Positions 1-11,423 are shown, counted from the stretch's first letter. The stretch: 64,000 bases of DNA from Arctopsyche grandis (GCF_051622035.1 NC_135360.1:16372501-16436500); one strand, 5' to 3'. Made by a program: numbers and translations. The notes: a model not told the origin generated them from the sequence alone.

Positions 1-1370
1 CAAAAACCACTCAAGTTAGTACGTTTAGATAAAAAAAAATACTTAGATAGAAAACCAATCCCTATAAAAGCGGTGAAATAAAAAAAGTGGGCAAATAAAC
101 CTCAAAATAGCATGGAGAAAAAATCCGTAAAAAAAAATATATTTTTGACTTTTAAACTTCGCTAGACAATTAATTATAAGTTTTTTAAAACAATAAAAAA
201 TCACAATCAATAGAAAAAGCATCTGACTATTGATTCCAATACTCACTTTGAGCACAACAATGCTATATTTTGAGTTAAAGACCGCAAAAGCCAAAAAACT
301 GTAAAAATCGCGCATTTTTTTAAACACTCATATCTCGTAAACAATCACCAACCAACAAAAACCATTATCATATTCGAATTCATTGGATCAAATTTAGTAA
401 AGATTGATTAGTCTCCGCTCTGCTAATTTTTTTTGTTGCTCAGTGTTTTTAACATACAAATAAATTAATAATGTGGTCTTCACTGTTCCGAAGAAATTTA
501 ATTTACTTATTTATCAATCAGGCTCACCGTTATTGTTTATTTTAAGCGTGTTTCTTAAACATAAAAAATAAAATATATATTTTGCTTTTTTTTAATGGTT
601 ATTTTGTTAAAATTATGTCATTTTTTTTTGGAGATAACAAAAATATTGAGACTTTCGATATAATTTCTTATACCTAAAAATAGGATTGGACCATAAACCT
701 TTCACCAATAGACATGTTATTATTGTAAAACCAAAATAATAATATAAAATTCCACCATTTAAACATGTATCTTACAAATGTACATGTACATTGTGTTCCA
801 AAATGCAAAAACACTCAATGTATTATTTTCAATGATAACAAAACTCTATGATTCTGCGCTTCAATGTTTTTTTAAATAAGAAAAGGTTGAGAATCAGTAT
901 TGACGAATTTGAACTTACAACTGTGATGACATTTCGCGAACGATTGTAGCCATTGAGTTCCTTCACATCCGCCAATTTCGAAATTACTCAGAATCGTTAT
1001 CACCGTTAAAGCGGTACGTTTGAAAAACTAATGACTACTAAAGGTCAAATTGAAAAATTTTCATGAAAAATGCGTGATCAAAACTGTTAAATTTATTCCA
1101 AACATATACATATGTATGTATGTATATATATAATATAATATTAATCGCATAGGCTACAGCTATGTGCATACCAGGTGGTAGCATGTAATTAATCTAACAT
1201 GCATATGGATATATAGAGATCATATAATGCAATATTTTTAGGTGGTTGCAAATAATCATTTAAAAAATATGGCGTATTGAAATTTAATTGGATTGAAGTT
1301 TTATATTATGTCTTTTCAAATATTCTGGTTTTAACTGCTTTTTTGGACGACTCTTTCAATTTTAATTATG
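1..1370. other. AT-rich intergenic DNA, no gene seen
   Basis: Very AT-rich sequence with short TA/CATA microsatellites around 1090-1130. The only open frame, on the minus strand at 43-327, is low-complexity and hydrophobic because of AT-rich codons. I see no splice-compatible exon, RNA gene or transposon terminus here. Confidence 0.5.
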
Positions 1371-1420
1371 GTTGTCGATTCCTGTGGCCAATATGAAGCA
1401 TGTGTTGAGCAGGCGAGTAG

Positions 1421-1516
1421 CACGTGCTGATCAAAGTCCTGTTTGAGTTAAGAGCATCACGTCCACCAGTCCAGCATCACGTGAAAGGATTATTAGCTTT
1501 CACCTGCTCTATAAAA
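1421..1516 (+). promoter_or_regulatory. Possible promoter: two CACGTG boxes and a TATA box
   Basis: Seen: CACGTG E-box palindromes at 1421-1426 and 1478-1483, then TATAAAA at 1510-1516. The TATA box is about 50 bases upstream of an ATG at 1567 that opens an 85-codon frame. The arrangement resembles a TATA promoter bound by bHLH-type factors, but in AT-rich DNA a TATA string is weak evidence. Function is inferred only. Confidence 0.25.
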
Positions 1517-1566
1517 AGCTTTTTTTTCAGCTCATCCCCTGAAATAATCTTTATTCAATCAAACCA

Positions 1567-1824
1567 ATGTCAACATCTGTTGATCTTATTTCTCAGTTAA
1601 ATTTTCATTTAAATACAAAAATTTACTTTCGATGTGAACAAAACTTCAAACGCAAGAATGCAATTTGTCAACGTTGTTTACTTGTACCACTTAGTGGACA
1701 GGTCCAGAGTTCGGGTATTTTCAATTCGTGGGGTCTGCATTTGTACAATTGCCTCGAATGTTACATCATTTCGATGATCCAATCAATATGGGCAAGGTCG
1801 AGCTATCTCGAAGTTGTTAATTAA
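1567..1824 (+). CDS. Doubtful 85-aa ORF downstream of the TATA-like site
   Basis: Open frame from ATG at 1567 to TAA, not recognised. It has five cysteines, including CQRC and CLEC pairs in its middle and C-terminal parts, and no signal peptide. Its only support is the nearby TATA/E-box arrangement. Length and composition are compatible with chance, so I would not annotate it as a gene without transcript evidence. Confidence 0.12.
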   Translation: MSTSVDLISQLNFHLNTKIYFRCEQNFKRKNAICQRCLLVPLSGQVQSSGIFNSWGLHLYNCLECYIISMIQSIWARSSYLEVVN

Positions 1825-1890
1825 GCAATATTTTGGAAGATAATTGGTTCAATTATTTCTGATCAAAGTTCATCATAGTACAACTACGTC

Positions 1891-2031
1891 ATGCAGGTTC
1901 TTATACAAAATGTTCCTGTCCGTGTAAAACGCAAGAAAGTCTTCGGTCTGATCGCCATTTTGGTGCACCTGATTCTTTTCTTCTTCTATTCGGTCTCCCG
2001 CTTCAATCATTTCAATGGACCGTTTCGGTAA
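1891..2031 (+). CDS. Possible first exon with an N-terminal membrane anchor
   Basis: ATG at 1891 is the first after an in-frame stop at 1876-1878 and opens 46 codons. The peptide has a basic patch (RVKRKK, residues 11-16) followed by a strongly hydrophobic stretch (about 17-34), the layout of a type II membrane anchor such as starts many Golgi enzymes. The frame hits TAA at 2029, but that TAA lies inside a plausible splice donor (TTTCG then GTAAAA), so this could be a first coding exon. I found no downstream partner exon on the plus strand. It could equally be a chance ORF or a decayed gene fragment. Confidence 0.22.
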   Translation: MQVLIQNVPVRVKRKKVFGLIAILVHLILFFFYSVSRFNHFNGPFR

Positions 2032-2416
2032 AACCAGTTGTAACTGATTTCAATTACCGCATTGTTCAGATAAGCGAAAACAGGGTCATGCATTTGTGAC
2101 TAGACAAATTTATAGGACAAAGTGTAGCGAGCATAAGTAATTGTATCTAGTTCAAACGGGGTATCTCAAAAGCACCGGAAGGGCAACGTTTGTTTTGAAC
2201 GTCGTATGTCCAACCCAGACGTACAAAATACCTAGGTACAAGAATTGAACAACATGTATTGTTCATAACAAGAGATTAGACTCGACAGGTGTGTCCATTA
2301 CTTGCTTTACAATTTTACATATTTGATATAAACATAATTTTAAGTCCTGACGTCGTATTACATGAGCTAATAACCTAAAAGATTCAAGACTCACGTCAAA
2401 GCTTTGTAAGGACTTC

Positions 2417-2462
2417 TAACGATAAGAAAAATAAAATAAAAAAATTATTTTTCTTATCGTTA
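2417..2462. repeat. Perfect 18-bp inverted repeat (hairpin)
   Basis: The arms TAACGATAAGAAAAATAA and its exact reverse complement flank a loop of about 10 bases of A and T. It sits immediately upstream of the Tc1 transposase relic and may be a small foldback insertion within it. Confidence 0.6.
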
Positions 2463-2469
2463 AATTGTT

Positions 2470-2890
2470 TTGAAAAATAAGATTTGGCCACCTCAATCAC
2501 CCGATCTAAATCCGTTAGTTTTTGTGGGACCAGTTGAACAGAAAAATCCTGATACATCGATCAAAACCAATAAATGAATATTGAAATCATCTAAAATAAT
2601 TCTAGAAGTCCATACATACCATCAAAATGTAAAATTTTATTAATAGAATGCCAAAATTATATACAACAGTCATTTCAAGTGAAGGTGATATTTTTCGATG
2701 AAAGTTTCGTTTGATGTTTTTGCTATTTTGCTTTTTTGTTTCAAGTAGTTTTTAAAATCTGTTAATTTTAATTTTAATAGATATATAATTTCTCAATAAA
2801 ACTGCTTTTATTTTTTTTAAATTGACGTAAAATTGTATAAGTTATGCTCAAAAAACATGTTGGTCTTAAACATATGGACGGTAGTGTGCA
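2470..2890 (+). mobile_element. Tc1/mariner-type transposase relic (C-terminal part)
   Basis: Plus-strand codons from 2485 read WPPQSPDLNP, the signature around the second catalytic aspartate of Tc1-like DD34E/D transposases, and run to a stop at 2575-2577. A second frame from 2648 reads RMPKLYTTVI, matching the usual end of these proteins, and stops at 2699-2701. The two pieces are out of frame, so the gene is broken. Downstream, 2861-2890 contains a string like a Tc1-family terminus (CATATGGAC followed by GGTAGTGT). I did not find a convincing left terminus. It is a dead copy. Confidence 0.7.
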
Positions 2891-2899
2891 TACATATAT

Positions 2900-3690
2900 A
2901 TATTTTTAAATAAAAGTTAAATACATATTACCTGTTTACAATTTCAATATGTGAATTATGTTCCATAAAAAACGACAATTCATGATTTTGAACAGTCAGA
3001 TTTTCATTTTCAACCATCCCTAGTTCGTACTTCTTATGCATACGCAGTAATTTAATCAAGAGCGATTATTATAAAACTGTATAAAATGAAGTTTTAATAC
3101 AATCAAATCGAATATACGTGATTTGCACTGTGCACTTTTTGAATATTTGAACAATACCAAAAACTATCCCAAATATATATATTTACAAAGAGTTTATCTA
3201 ACAAATTATACAATCAATCGTGGGAACTAACTCTTTAGGCATAATAGACTATTCTGAACTAATATATATACAAATAAATCCGTTGTATTGAATTCAATTA
3301 TGATTAATCAATTATTGACAGTAATGAGTTGTTGTTGAAACATTAAATGTTAATGACATTGAACTATCTAATCGAAGCCTCGCAAGAAAACTATGTACAT
3401 ACATATTTATATTTTAGCAAATGCCAATACTATTTGCGTCTTTCTTACCTACAAATATTCAAGATGCATTGTACTTTGAACGACAGATGTAATTAACGGC
3501 CGACACACTTATTACGAAGAGTGTAACGACACACTGATTGTCGAACAATTTATCCTGTTAATAATAAAAAAAAAATATGCATCCAAATATCGGTCTTAAC
3601 AAAAAATTTCTGGATTACAAGACCCATGTTCAATGCATTTTTTTTCAATGCTACCTGGAAAGGCTTAGCGGGTAGTATTCTTGTTTACTT
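2900..3690. other. AT-rich intergenic DNA, nothing recognised
   Basis: AT-rich sequence with TA-type microsatellites and no coding frame, splice-compatible exon or clear transposon terminus on either strand. Confidence 0.45.
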
Positions 3691-3695
3691 TGTAC

Positions 3696-3775
3696 ATGCT
3701 CATAATACAACGCCTATCGGCGTTTTCCAGGCCCATGGACTTGTTGGCAAAACGCCGATCGGCGTTGATGAGCAT
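3696..3775. repeat. 80-bp palindromic element with nested CGATCG core
   Basis: The outer arms read ATGCTCAT and ATGAGCAT. Inside each arm is a palindrome, AACGCCTATCGGCGTT on the left and the perfect AACGCCGATCGGCGTT on the right, flanking a spacer of about 20 bases. The result is a hairpin whose arms are themselves palindromic. It stands out as CpG-rich in AT-rich DNA and lies just beyond the 3' end of the minus-strand RRM-like gene. Probably a tiny foldback MITE. Confidence 0.65.
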
Positions 3776-3978
3776 TTAAAGAGCTAATCGCAATATCCAA
3801 TGATTTCCATCGATGAATAGAAAACAACATGTAAGTATATATGTACATATAATATATACATATATGTATGTACATGAAATCTTCGACATACATATTTCAT
3901 ATACGAATTTTCTCAATATAATTCGGCATAGAAAAACAAACATCCAAAGCTTAATATATATTATATGTATATAGTAGA

Positions 3979-3984
3979 TTTATT
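3979..3984 (-). other. Poly(A) signal of the RRM-like gene
   Basis: AATAAA on the minus strand, about 80 bases past the stop codon at 4064. It is the closest canonical signal to the stop. Many AATAAA strings occur by chance in this AT-rich DNA, so the assignment rests on position. Confidence 0.45.
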
Positions 3985-4063
3985 ATTCGTTTAAATGAGG
4001 CAATTGTTACACGTTCACATAGCTTTTACAATATTATTCACGGCAATATACATTTTGATTGTC

Positions 4064-7000
4064 TTATTTTCCTTTTGGTTTGATCATCTTCATAGCTGGC
4101 GGTGGCAGTTTGGCAAACCCAGCGTTGTCAAACACGGGCAAAAGATCTCGAACCCTTGCCGAAATCGACCCACCAGTCACTCTGAAAAATATATATCAAC
4201 ATTAAAATAAACACGTCTGTCAAATTTAGTCTAATATTAAATATTTATCCCGCTGACCTGCTCGGTTTCACAAGTTTTGCAGCTTGCGGCGACATGGCCA
4301 ATTCCGTCGGGAAGAATGTTGCTCCGTAGAAGTCCAATCCGTTCTGCAATAGAATGTTACACTCTTCGATGGATGCCAAGGTCACCCTGACTACCATCGT
4401 CGGCGCTCCTGAAGCCTGACCAGATCCGTCACCTTCTGTAAGGCTCGTGCGCCTCTGAGTCTTTTCGCCTGGAGTAGTTTTAGCACTAGCAGCATTGGCT
4501 GAAACATCGTCGAATATATTAAATAAAACTAGCATGCAAACACACCTACATATTTCATAAATTTTCCAAGTAGCAATTCGCAATTAGCAATCCAATAAAT
4601 TTAAAGAATTGTAAATAAGTTTTTGAGATTTTTTCCTATTATGCTGTACTCCAAGGGTTCCCGACCGGTCCATCGCAAAGCAACATTAGGTAGATAACAA
4701 TAACGATTGTGAAGTTTGAAAATGATAATTATTTCAATATTTTAAAATAAAACAAGCAATAATTCATTTCATTTCATGTAAAGCGTTTGGAGAAGAAAAT
4801 TTAAGAGAAAAGATAATAATGCGATCTTCAAAAAAAGTAATGGCTTTTAAAAGAAAAAATATTGGATCAATTTAACAAGAGGTTTGCTGACTTTAATGAG
4901 CTTCATAAAGTTTGCAGTTCTATAAAATATGAATTAAAATAATTTTCAAAGTCTAGCAAAAACCATTGCAATAATGTTTCCAATGGATGTGAGAAATTTA
5001 ATATTACAGTTGATTGGATCGCAAAATGGCGTTACGTTAGCACAATTTGATGGAATTTATTGAATCCAGAAATATTCTCACATTAAAAAAGGACGTTTAT
5101 GACATTTTGTAAAAAGAATTACGAAAATTAAAAAAATATTTTGACATTTTGCGTTTTAAAGTGAATATTTTTAACTTTTAAGAACTAAAAGCCGCACTAA
5201 AAATTCTAAAATTCTTATAACAAGTCGATCGCCATGAAAATTTAGATGAAAATAGCTTCCAACCACTATAATTAAAATAAGATAATACTAACAAACAAAA
5301 AAAATGTAAAATAGAACTATTATAATAGACCTAAGATGTATTATGAACATAATTTATAAACAATAAAAACCATTACAAATTCAAAATCAAAACCAATAAA
5401 TAAAAAAAATTTCATACTAAACTCAATTTTAAATGACTATAATTATAATTATAAAATAATCCTTACTCGATTTTTTATATATGCAACTGTTTTAATGTGA
5501 CACAACTTTAGAAAAGTTTCATAAGTTGCTTCTTCCCGTTTGAAGAAATTTTCTTTTCTTTTAGAAAAGTTACAAATGAAAAAAAACTCATACACAGTTT
5601 CACTGTGTTTTTTATACGAAAAAGAAGTGGAAGAAGGGAAAGACCAATAATATGGTTAACAATGTTTAGTACGGTCAATTTTATGTAAAACCGTCAATCA
5701 CATTAGAAGAAATTGAAGATTCTAAAACTATCAAAACAATCAAATAAATTTTTCGTATTCTATCGATAGTTGAACTTTTACGATAAATCAAACCTGCGAA
5801 ACAAAACAATTGACATATTTCGAAATGAACTGAAATAATTGAAACATTTCAAAATAAGTCGGTGTTTGATTATATTATAAAGTTGAATACTTGTATTAGG
5901 AATGGGGCTAGACGTGGAGAGCTGCAAACGCACTACTTCAACAATCGAAGAAAACTTATACAAAGAGTGACGGATGTCATCTTCGGGAAGATCATCGGGG
6001 ATGTCGTAGACGTAAATAGTGAAGGTCTTCTGTGGCCTACATGGAATTATAACCTAAAATATAATAATTTAAAATAAAGTATTTCTCCGTAATCTTAGAT
6101 ATTATACAAAACTGTTATATGATCATTTATTTGATGATGATTATTTACCTTCCTGTAGAATCTAGAGTTGGTAACCTTGTGGAAACCTTTTTTGAAAACG
6201 CTCTGATAATCGTCGAAGTCGGAAAATTTGAATAATATTCCAGTAGCTGTCTTCGTCAAGGAGAAGCATCCTTTGAAATTCATCTTCTCACAGATGGTAG
6301 AAGCTTTCTCCATGGAAAGGTCGTGAGATGGAGTCAGCAAGAAGGCACCTTTAGTCAGAAAGTGCTCCGAGTCTGAAATTTCAGATTCAGAATCGCTCTT
6401 GACCAGAGTGTGTATCTGCTCCTTCCAAGAATACGCATCATTGGCCTGAAACAGGATTTTTCAAGTTTTTAATTCTCGACAGACATCAATGGGGAGTCTA
6501 TGTGAATGAACCGATCGGACCGCGTGAAGTTCAATGGGTTTTCGGAACGAGACGGTCTGGGACAATTAGAGCCGATCCTTCAGTAGCACACCCACTCGCC
6601 ATTGTTTAGAGCCAAGCCCACGTGTATGTGTGCCGTTTGTCCGCAATTATTGAGAGCTTTTCTTAACACATTGATTAGATCCAACCGAATCGATCCAATC
6701 GACACACTCACGTCCCGAAAACAAAGCAATCGAAATCGACGCAATTCGCGTGGGTTAGCTAATCGAAATCAACGTAGATTCAAAGAGGTAACTGTAATCC
6801 TAAATTGCAGCAATAAACAATTGTTGCGTTAGAGCTTTTCTTTCGATCGAATCGGTTTTCCTTATAAGCCCTTGACCTGCATTTAAGCCGTATATATGTA
6901 CGAACATAATATGTTATATGTATTTATATATACTATATATACATATATGTATGTATGTATATGTATATGTATCTACTAGTAATTTGAAAGCTTTTGTAAA

Positions 7001-8347
7001 TTAAACCTAATAAATGTAAATAAAATAACATTTTCTATATATAATATAAATGTACATTTAAATAAACTTTCGTAACACCGATTCGAAAAGATAGAAACTG
7101 AAATTTTAGCATTTATCGTAGTAGATTAAGAGGGCTGGACACCAGTGCCTTGTCCATACAAACGTATTAGACTTCTCCCTTCCTCAATTATGGCACTAGA
7201 AAAATTATTTTTTAATATCCTATGGATATCCACCATTGGGTTGCATCTATTGCTTTATTTTTTTGATTAGTTTTTTTTATATGAGCTAGGAGCCGCCAAA
7301 CATCAATAAAATCGCCTCTTTTTTACACCCACGAAAAGAGTCCAGCGTGCTTATTTAACGGTCGATTTTTAAAAAAATACGCGCATAGTTGCACAGAAAA
7401 TATTTTTCTCATACAGATGATGAATTTTTTTTAAAAATTGGTCCAGTTGCGGAGGAGAAAATAGGAGAATACGAAACCTCGATTTTGTCAATTTAAAATA
7501 CTTTTTATCTGGTCGAAGCGCAACTGTCGCATTGACTCAATATGTATATATATTGATATATATTGTCACATTCACTCAATATATACATTCACTCAATATA
7601 TATATCTAAGAAAGGAATGGCAACAAAATTAAGGTTTCGGGTGTACAGCCCTCTTAATGTAATATTATAAATATTTACTCTTAATAAAATATTTCTAAAA
7701 AAATGAAAAATAAAATGCTTCCTTATATTTTTAACTGAAACTTTGTGAAGCATTTACCATAAAGAGCCCCAAATTAAATAATAATGAATAAAAATAATAG
7801 TCAAGTATATACCCACATACATATTTTGTAAAACTTTTTTATGAAAAAGCACAGTAAAAAAGATTTAATTCAAATTTAAAAATCAAAAGATAATTAATAA
7901 CGTCAAACCTTAAAAGAGAGTATAGAATAATGTGTGATATTACAGGAAAACTTAAATTTATAGGTTTTTTTTATTTTATCAAGGGTAGAAAAATAATAAT
8001 AGTTAAAAATCTATTTTTGCCCCCTAGAGCAATATTCAATATTCAAAAATATTAGTTTAATAATAACATATGTCTATTATCTATTATCAAACATTAAATT
8101 TACAAAAAAAAATCATTATAAAAATACTATATTAATGTTTTACGTTAAAATTAAAACAATAGCAATTTGATACTACTGTATCGATGGTAGAAACCTGATG
8201 TTTGGCGCTATCAGCGGAAGCCCTCGGTCCACTTCCGGTGCGCCCTCTCGCACTTCCGGCAGAATCTTCCCTAGTGGTCATGTTTCTCAAAGACGCAGGC
8301 AAATTTTCAGCTTCAACGTCGGAGCCAGCCACCTCCACGTAGGACAT
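4064..8347 (-). CDS. Protein with two RRM-like folds (five exons, 315 aa)
   Basis: Spliced minus-strand gene with coding exons 8347-8195, 6445-6149, 6029-5891, 4498-4258 and 4181-4064. All boundaries are GT-AG, the phases join, and the total is 948 nt ending in TAA. The product has an acidic and Ser/Gly-rich N-terminus (1-85), then an RRM-like block at about 85-150 with strands AFLLTPS, GILFKFSDF and NSRFYRK. A second block follows at about 151-262: strand FTIYVYDIP, helix PEDDIRHSLYKF, strand VEVVRL, a long Ser/Thr/Gly-rich loop (about 187-229), strand MVVRVTLAS, helix IEECNILLQNG, then YGATFFP. The tail is basic and ends KMIKPKGK. An RNA-binding role is inferred from the predicted fold; there are no clear RNP1 aromatic signatures, so it may be a degenerate RRM used for protein contacts. 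I do not recognise the family. The start ATG at 8347 is 41 bases below a TATA-like string; an acceptor-like CAG just before it leaves open an upstream exon. Confidence 0.75.
4611..5378 (+). repeat. Dispersed AT-rich repeat copy, split by an insertion
   Basis: The segments 4611-4650 and about 5275-5378 match, in order, the two ends of the intact repeat at 9307-9489 (shared strings include CCTATTATGCTGTA and AAGATGTATT). Between them lie about 620 bases absent from the other copy, so this copy was split by a later insertion. It sits in the last large intron of the RRM-like gene. Confidence 0.6.
4651..5274. mobile_element. Probable hAT-type insertion inside the dispersed repeat
   Basis: The left end contains GGGTTCCCGACCGG and the right end, read on the minus strand, begins AGTGGTTGGAAGC. 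Ends of this style are common in hAT elements. The insertion is defined by comparison with the uninterrupted copy at 9307-9489. No exact 8-bp target duplication remains and no intact transposase frame is visible, so it is old. Class is inferred from end style only. Confidence 0.35.
7126..7657. mobile_element. piggyBac-type MITE with TTAA duplication (524 bp)
   Basis: TTAA at 7126-7129 and 7654-7657 flank inverted ends GAGGGCTGGACACC and, on the minus strand, GAGGGCTGTACACC (13 of 14 identical). A TTAA duplication is the mark of piggyBac-superfamily insertion. The interior is AT-rich and non-coding, with an ATATATTGATATATATTG-like tandem stretch near the right end. It lies in the first intron of the RRM-like gene. 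Confidence 0.7.
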
Positions 8348-8387
8348 CCTCTGCCAGAACTGGTTTGAGGGGGGCACTTGCCCAAAC

Positions 8388-8394
8388 CTTTATA
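8388..8394 (-). promoter_or_regulatory. TATA-like box upstream of the RRM-like gene
   Basis: TATAAAG on the minus strand, 41 bases upstream of the ATG at 8347, just downstream of a GC-rich patch. Transcription from here would give a leader of only about 10-15 bases, which is short, so an upstream non-coding exon remains possible. Confidence 0.3.
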
Positions 8395-8399
8395 CTACA

Positions 8400-9300
8400 C
8401 CCGCCCTCCTTCGATCACCTCCTGTATATGGTGTCCATTTGACATGAATTCTCGGCACTCATTCTTAAAATCAAAAGACAAATGTGTTCTAAAATATTTA
8501 ATAGAGTTTTTAATACAAATAATATTGTTTAAAAACATCACATAAGAGTGTCAAGGCATAAATAATTGTACCAATGTATGTATGTGTACAAATATTTTAC
8601 CTGTGAACAGTCCCATTTTACAAAAACTGGACACCCTACAATACATTACATATTTGGTAAATGCTTTATGACCCACAGCAAGTATTATCCAATCAGCAAG
8701 TGTGCCGACCCAACATAATAGTTGCAATAATAATTAAACTTATTTTTCTAATTGGAACTATTTTAAGCATTGCTTCAATTTATTGCCAATTTCAAGATCA
8801 TATAAATTAAACAATAGACTAGTTGTCTCTAATTTATAATTATTGTTTGCTATAAAGTTTCTATACATATGTAACTACATATGTGTATAAACATTTTAAA
8901 ATATTAGGTAACTGTGTGATGTCACTAAAATGAATTATTGGAATACCGAATTAATTATGTAAATTATATGAGTTTATCGGTCACAGTTCGATGATTCAGA
9001 TTGCCGTTTATGACCTATAATTATTCAAATTTAAGTCCAATAGTTTCAATTTTCTGTCATACCTGTAAAAAATCCTACAAATCTTAAATCAAACACGCAA
9101 TATTTTATTGTAATATATGTATAGCAGTATGAGTTTAATGTAATACATATTTTATATGTAGTAAAACTTTTATGGATTACATTAATAAACGTTTATTTAC
9201 AAAATATATAAAATAATATCATTTGGGGATGAAAATTACATTAGCGTCTGTCAGCTATTTTGATAGGCCTATTTCATATAAATAATATGATTTAAATTAC
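8400..9300. other. Intergenic AT-rich DNA, nothing recognised
   Basis: AT-rich sequence upstream of the RRM-like gene with scattered CATATGTA-type strings. No open frame with supporting splice sites and no transposon ends were seen. Confidence 0.4.
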
Positions 9301-9306
9301 AGATAA

Positions 9307-9489
9307 ATAGGTTTTTGAGCTATTTTTCCTATTATGCTGTAGATTAACATTAGAATAATATAATACTATGATTACTAACAAAATTAAATTAAATTGTAAA
9401 ATAGAAAATGATCAGTAGATAAGTAGCTATTAAAATATGTAGATATAAGATGTATTGTGAACATAATTTCGTAATAATAAAAAGCATTT
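9307..9489 (+). repeat. Intact copy of a dispersed AT-rich repeat
   Basis: Closely matches the reverse complement of 45618-45777 and, in two pieces, 4611-5378. Shared strings include GTTTTTGAGCT, ATTAACATTAGAATAATAT, AAGATGTATTGTGAACATAA and CGTAATAATAAAAAGCAT. Three copies in 64 kb imply a multicopy family. Its class is not clear; I saw no inverted ends. Confidence 0.7.
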
Positions 9490-9519
9490 AAAATCAAATT
9501 ACAGATAAAAATGTATAAA

Positions 9520-11420
9520 GATATTACCTTCATATTTTATTAAAATAAATTATAAAATAACTAAAAATCCAAAGCATTTTCTTGTATAACGCCTACATAT
9601 CATAAATACGATCAATGAAATAATCACAAAAAACGTATATTAAATTATACAAATACAGCATAACTGCAAAATAAATTGATACCGGAAATAATTACAACGA
9701 TCGTATTCATTTCAAACTTGAATAAAAAATTTTTTTTTCGTACTATTGTATCCTCCCACGAACGAATTATCCAATTTGAATGATTTCTTTCCATATTTTT
9801 AGTATCGATTGGTCGATAGACGCACCCGTCCAATTTAGACATCGATAATCGTCTAAAATGGTTGGCAATAAACTACCGCTTAATTGACTATAAATTATAA
9901 AAAAATAGAGATTTTAGTCAATATTATCTGATACGATATACAAAATGTATTAGTTAGAAAAATGCTAAATTATGCTAGAAAAATTGTGTACTCAATGACT
10001 CTAAAATAAATTGTCTTCTATATAACGTGAAAAGTATAGCTTAGCAAGTAACGAGCTACCAGAGCAGGGCATCGCTGGAGACATCTTTAGGAGCATTTGT
10101 ATAAATGTCACAATGGCGACCGCAAATCAAATGGCCATACTTTGGCGACAATGTTTCCGGCCACCTTTCATACTTCATTGATCGGGTCACGCCAGTTGAG
10201 CAGCATCCCGTATCTTCAAGTATCACTTAATGCCATGTCAACTTATTGATTTGATTACGGACCGTGGGAATTGTCCCTGAAAATGCAAAGAATACCGTCC
10301 ACGAAAGCGCTTGACGCCATTTTGAATTTTCAGTAAAATTGTTATGACCAGTATAACTTTGTTAAAAATTTAAAATTCCTGAAATCAGTTTTTGAATAAT
10401 GATTTGCTCACTGAAGACTTTTGAGAAAATATAAATGCGAGCTAAAAGGTAACTTGTTTTTGGATCTAAACAGATCTGGTTCATGAATATTTAAATTTTC
10501 ATGTATTACACAAGAAAAAAATTGTGCTATAGTAATTTCTATACAGCCCTAATTACTATATATATATGATACATTTATTATAAATTGAATCTGGTGAAAA
10601 CTCCATTGAAAATAATCCATAAAAAATTGGGTTACCAAGATATTTAGATATATACATATATAGTATATGTATATGTATGCATTTTAAAAATATAAATTTT
10701 TATCTAAATTCATGTAATTGCGATCAGTTATTATGAAATTATAAATTTATGCTATAATAATTTACTAATAATAGATGAATAACATAGCATTAGCTGCACG
10801 AATACAAAAATGATTTTTATAATTTGGTAATATGTATTAGATTTTTTTATTGAAAATAAATTTAAATAGAGCAGAAATTTTATTAATATTCATGTAAAAT
10901 GTATCTACATATATTAAATATGTTTTTAATACCAAAATTTGATTAGATCTACCATCAACATCTTATAAGTAGACTCCGGACCCAAAGCGCGCCGTTTATT
11001 GTTCAATTGTTGTAAATGCTTTGTTAAAGGTTCGCTGAACCTTTTTTTTGCACTCTAGCTTTGTAAATAGAGCCAAACCGTCTCGATTCCTGGAAAAAGC
11101 ACGCTCTCTATCCATAGTCTATTTACATATAAGCATCAAAAGAATCATTTTTAAGAACTGGCGCTACCTTCATATTTTATTAATCCTAAAATTAATTTTC
11201 TGCTTAAAGATCTGTCAAAATACTGAAAGTACTGACAATCCATTTTTTGAAATACTGTATGGCTAGAAGATCTCAATCAAGACTATCCTTCTGTAAAAGA
11301 TCATGACCATTACACAAATTGCTATTTCGTTTATCTCATGTAATATATTTTATGACAAATCAACCATCATTTCTTTGTATTAAATTGTAAAATGAATTCA
11401 TTATTTTAATATTTGTTGTG
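9520..11420. other. Intergenic DNA with one GC-richer patch
   Basis: Mostly AT-rich and featureless. The patch at about 10040-10325 is clearly richer in GC and has an ATGGCG string on the minus strand at its edge, in a context often seen at insect promoters. It could be a distal promoter or leader exon for the RRM-like gene, or unrelated. The 72-codon plus ORF at 11048-11266 is unsupported. Confidence 0.35.
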
Positions 11421-11423
11421 CCA

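Noticed and set aside
8132-8377. Longer N-terminus for the RRM-like protein starting at 8377
   Set aside because: The codon at 8377 is GTG, not ATG. The first ATG in the frame is at 8347.
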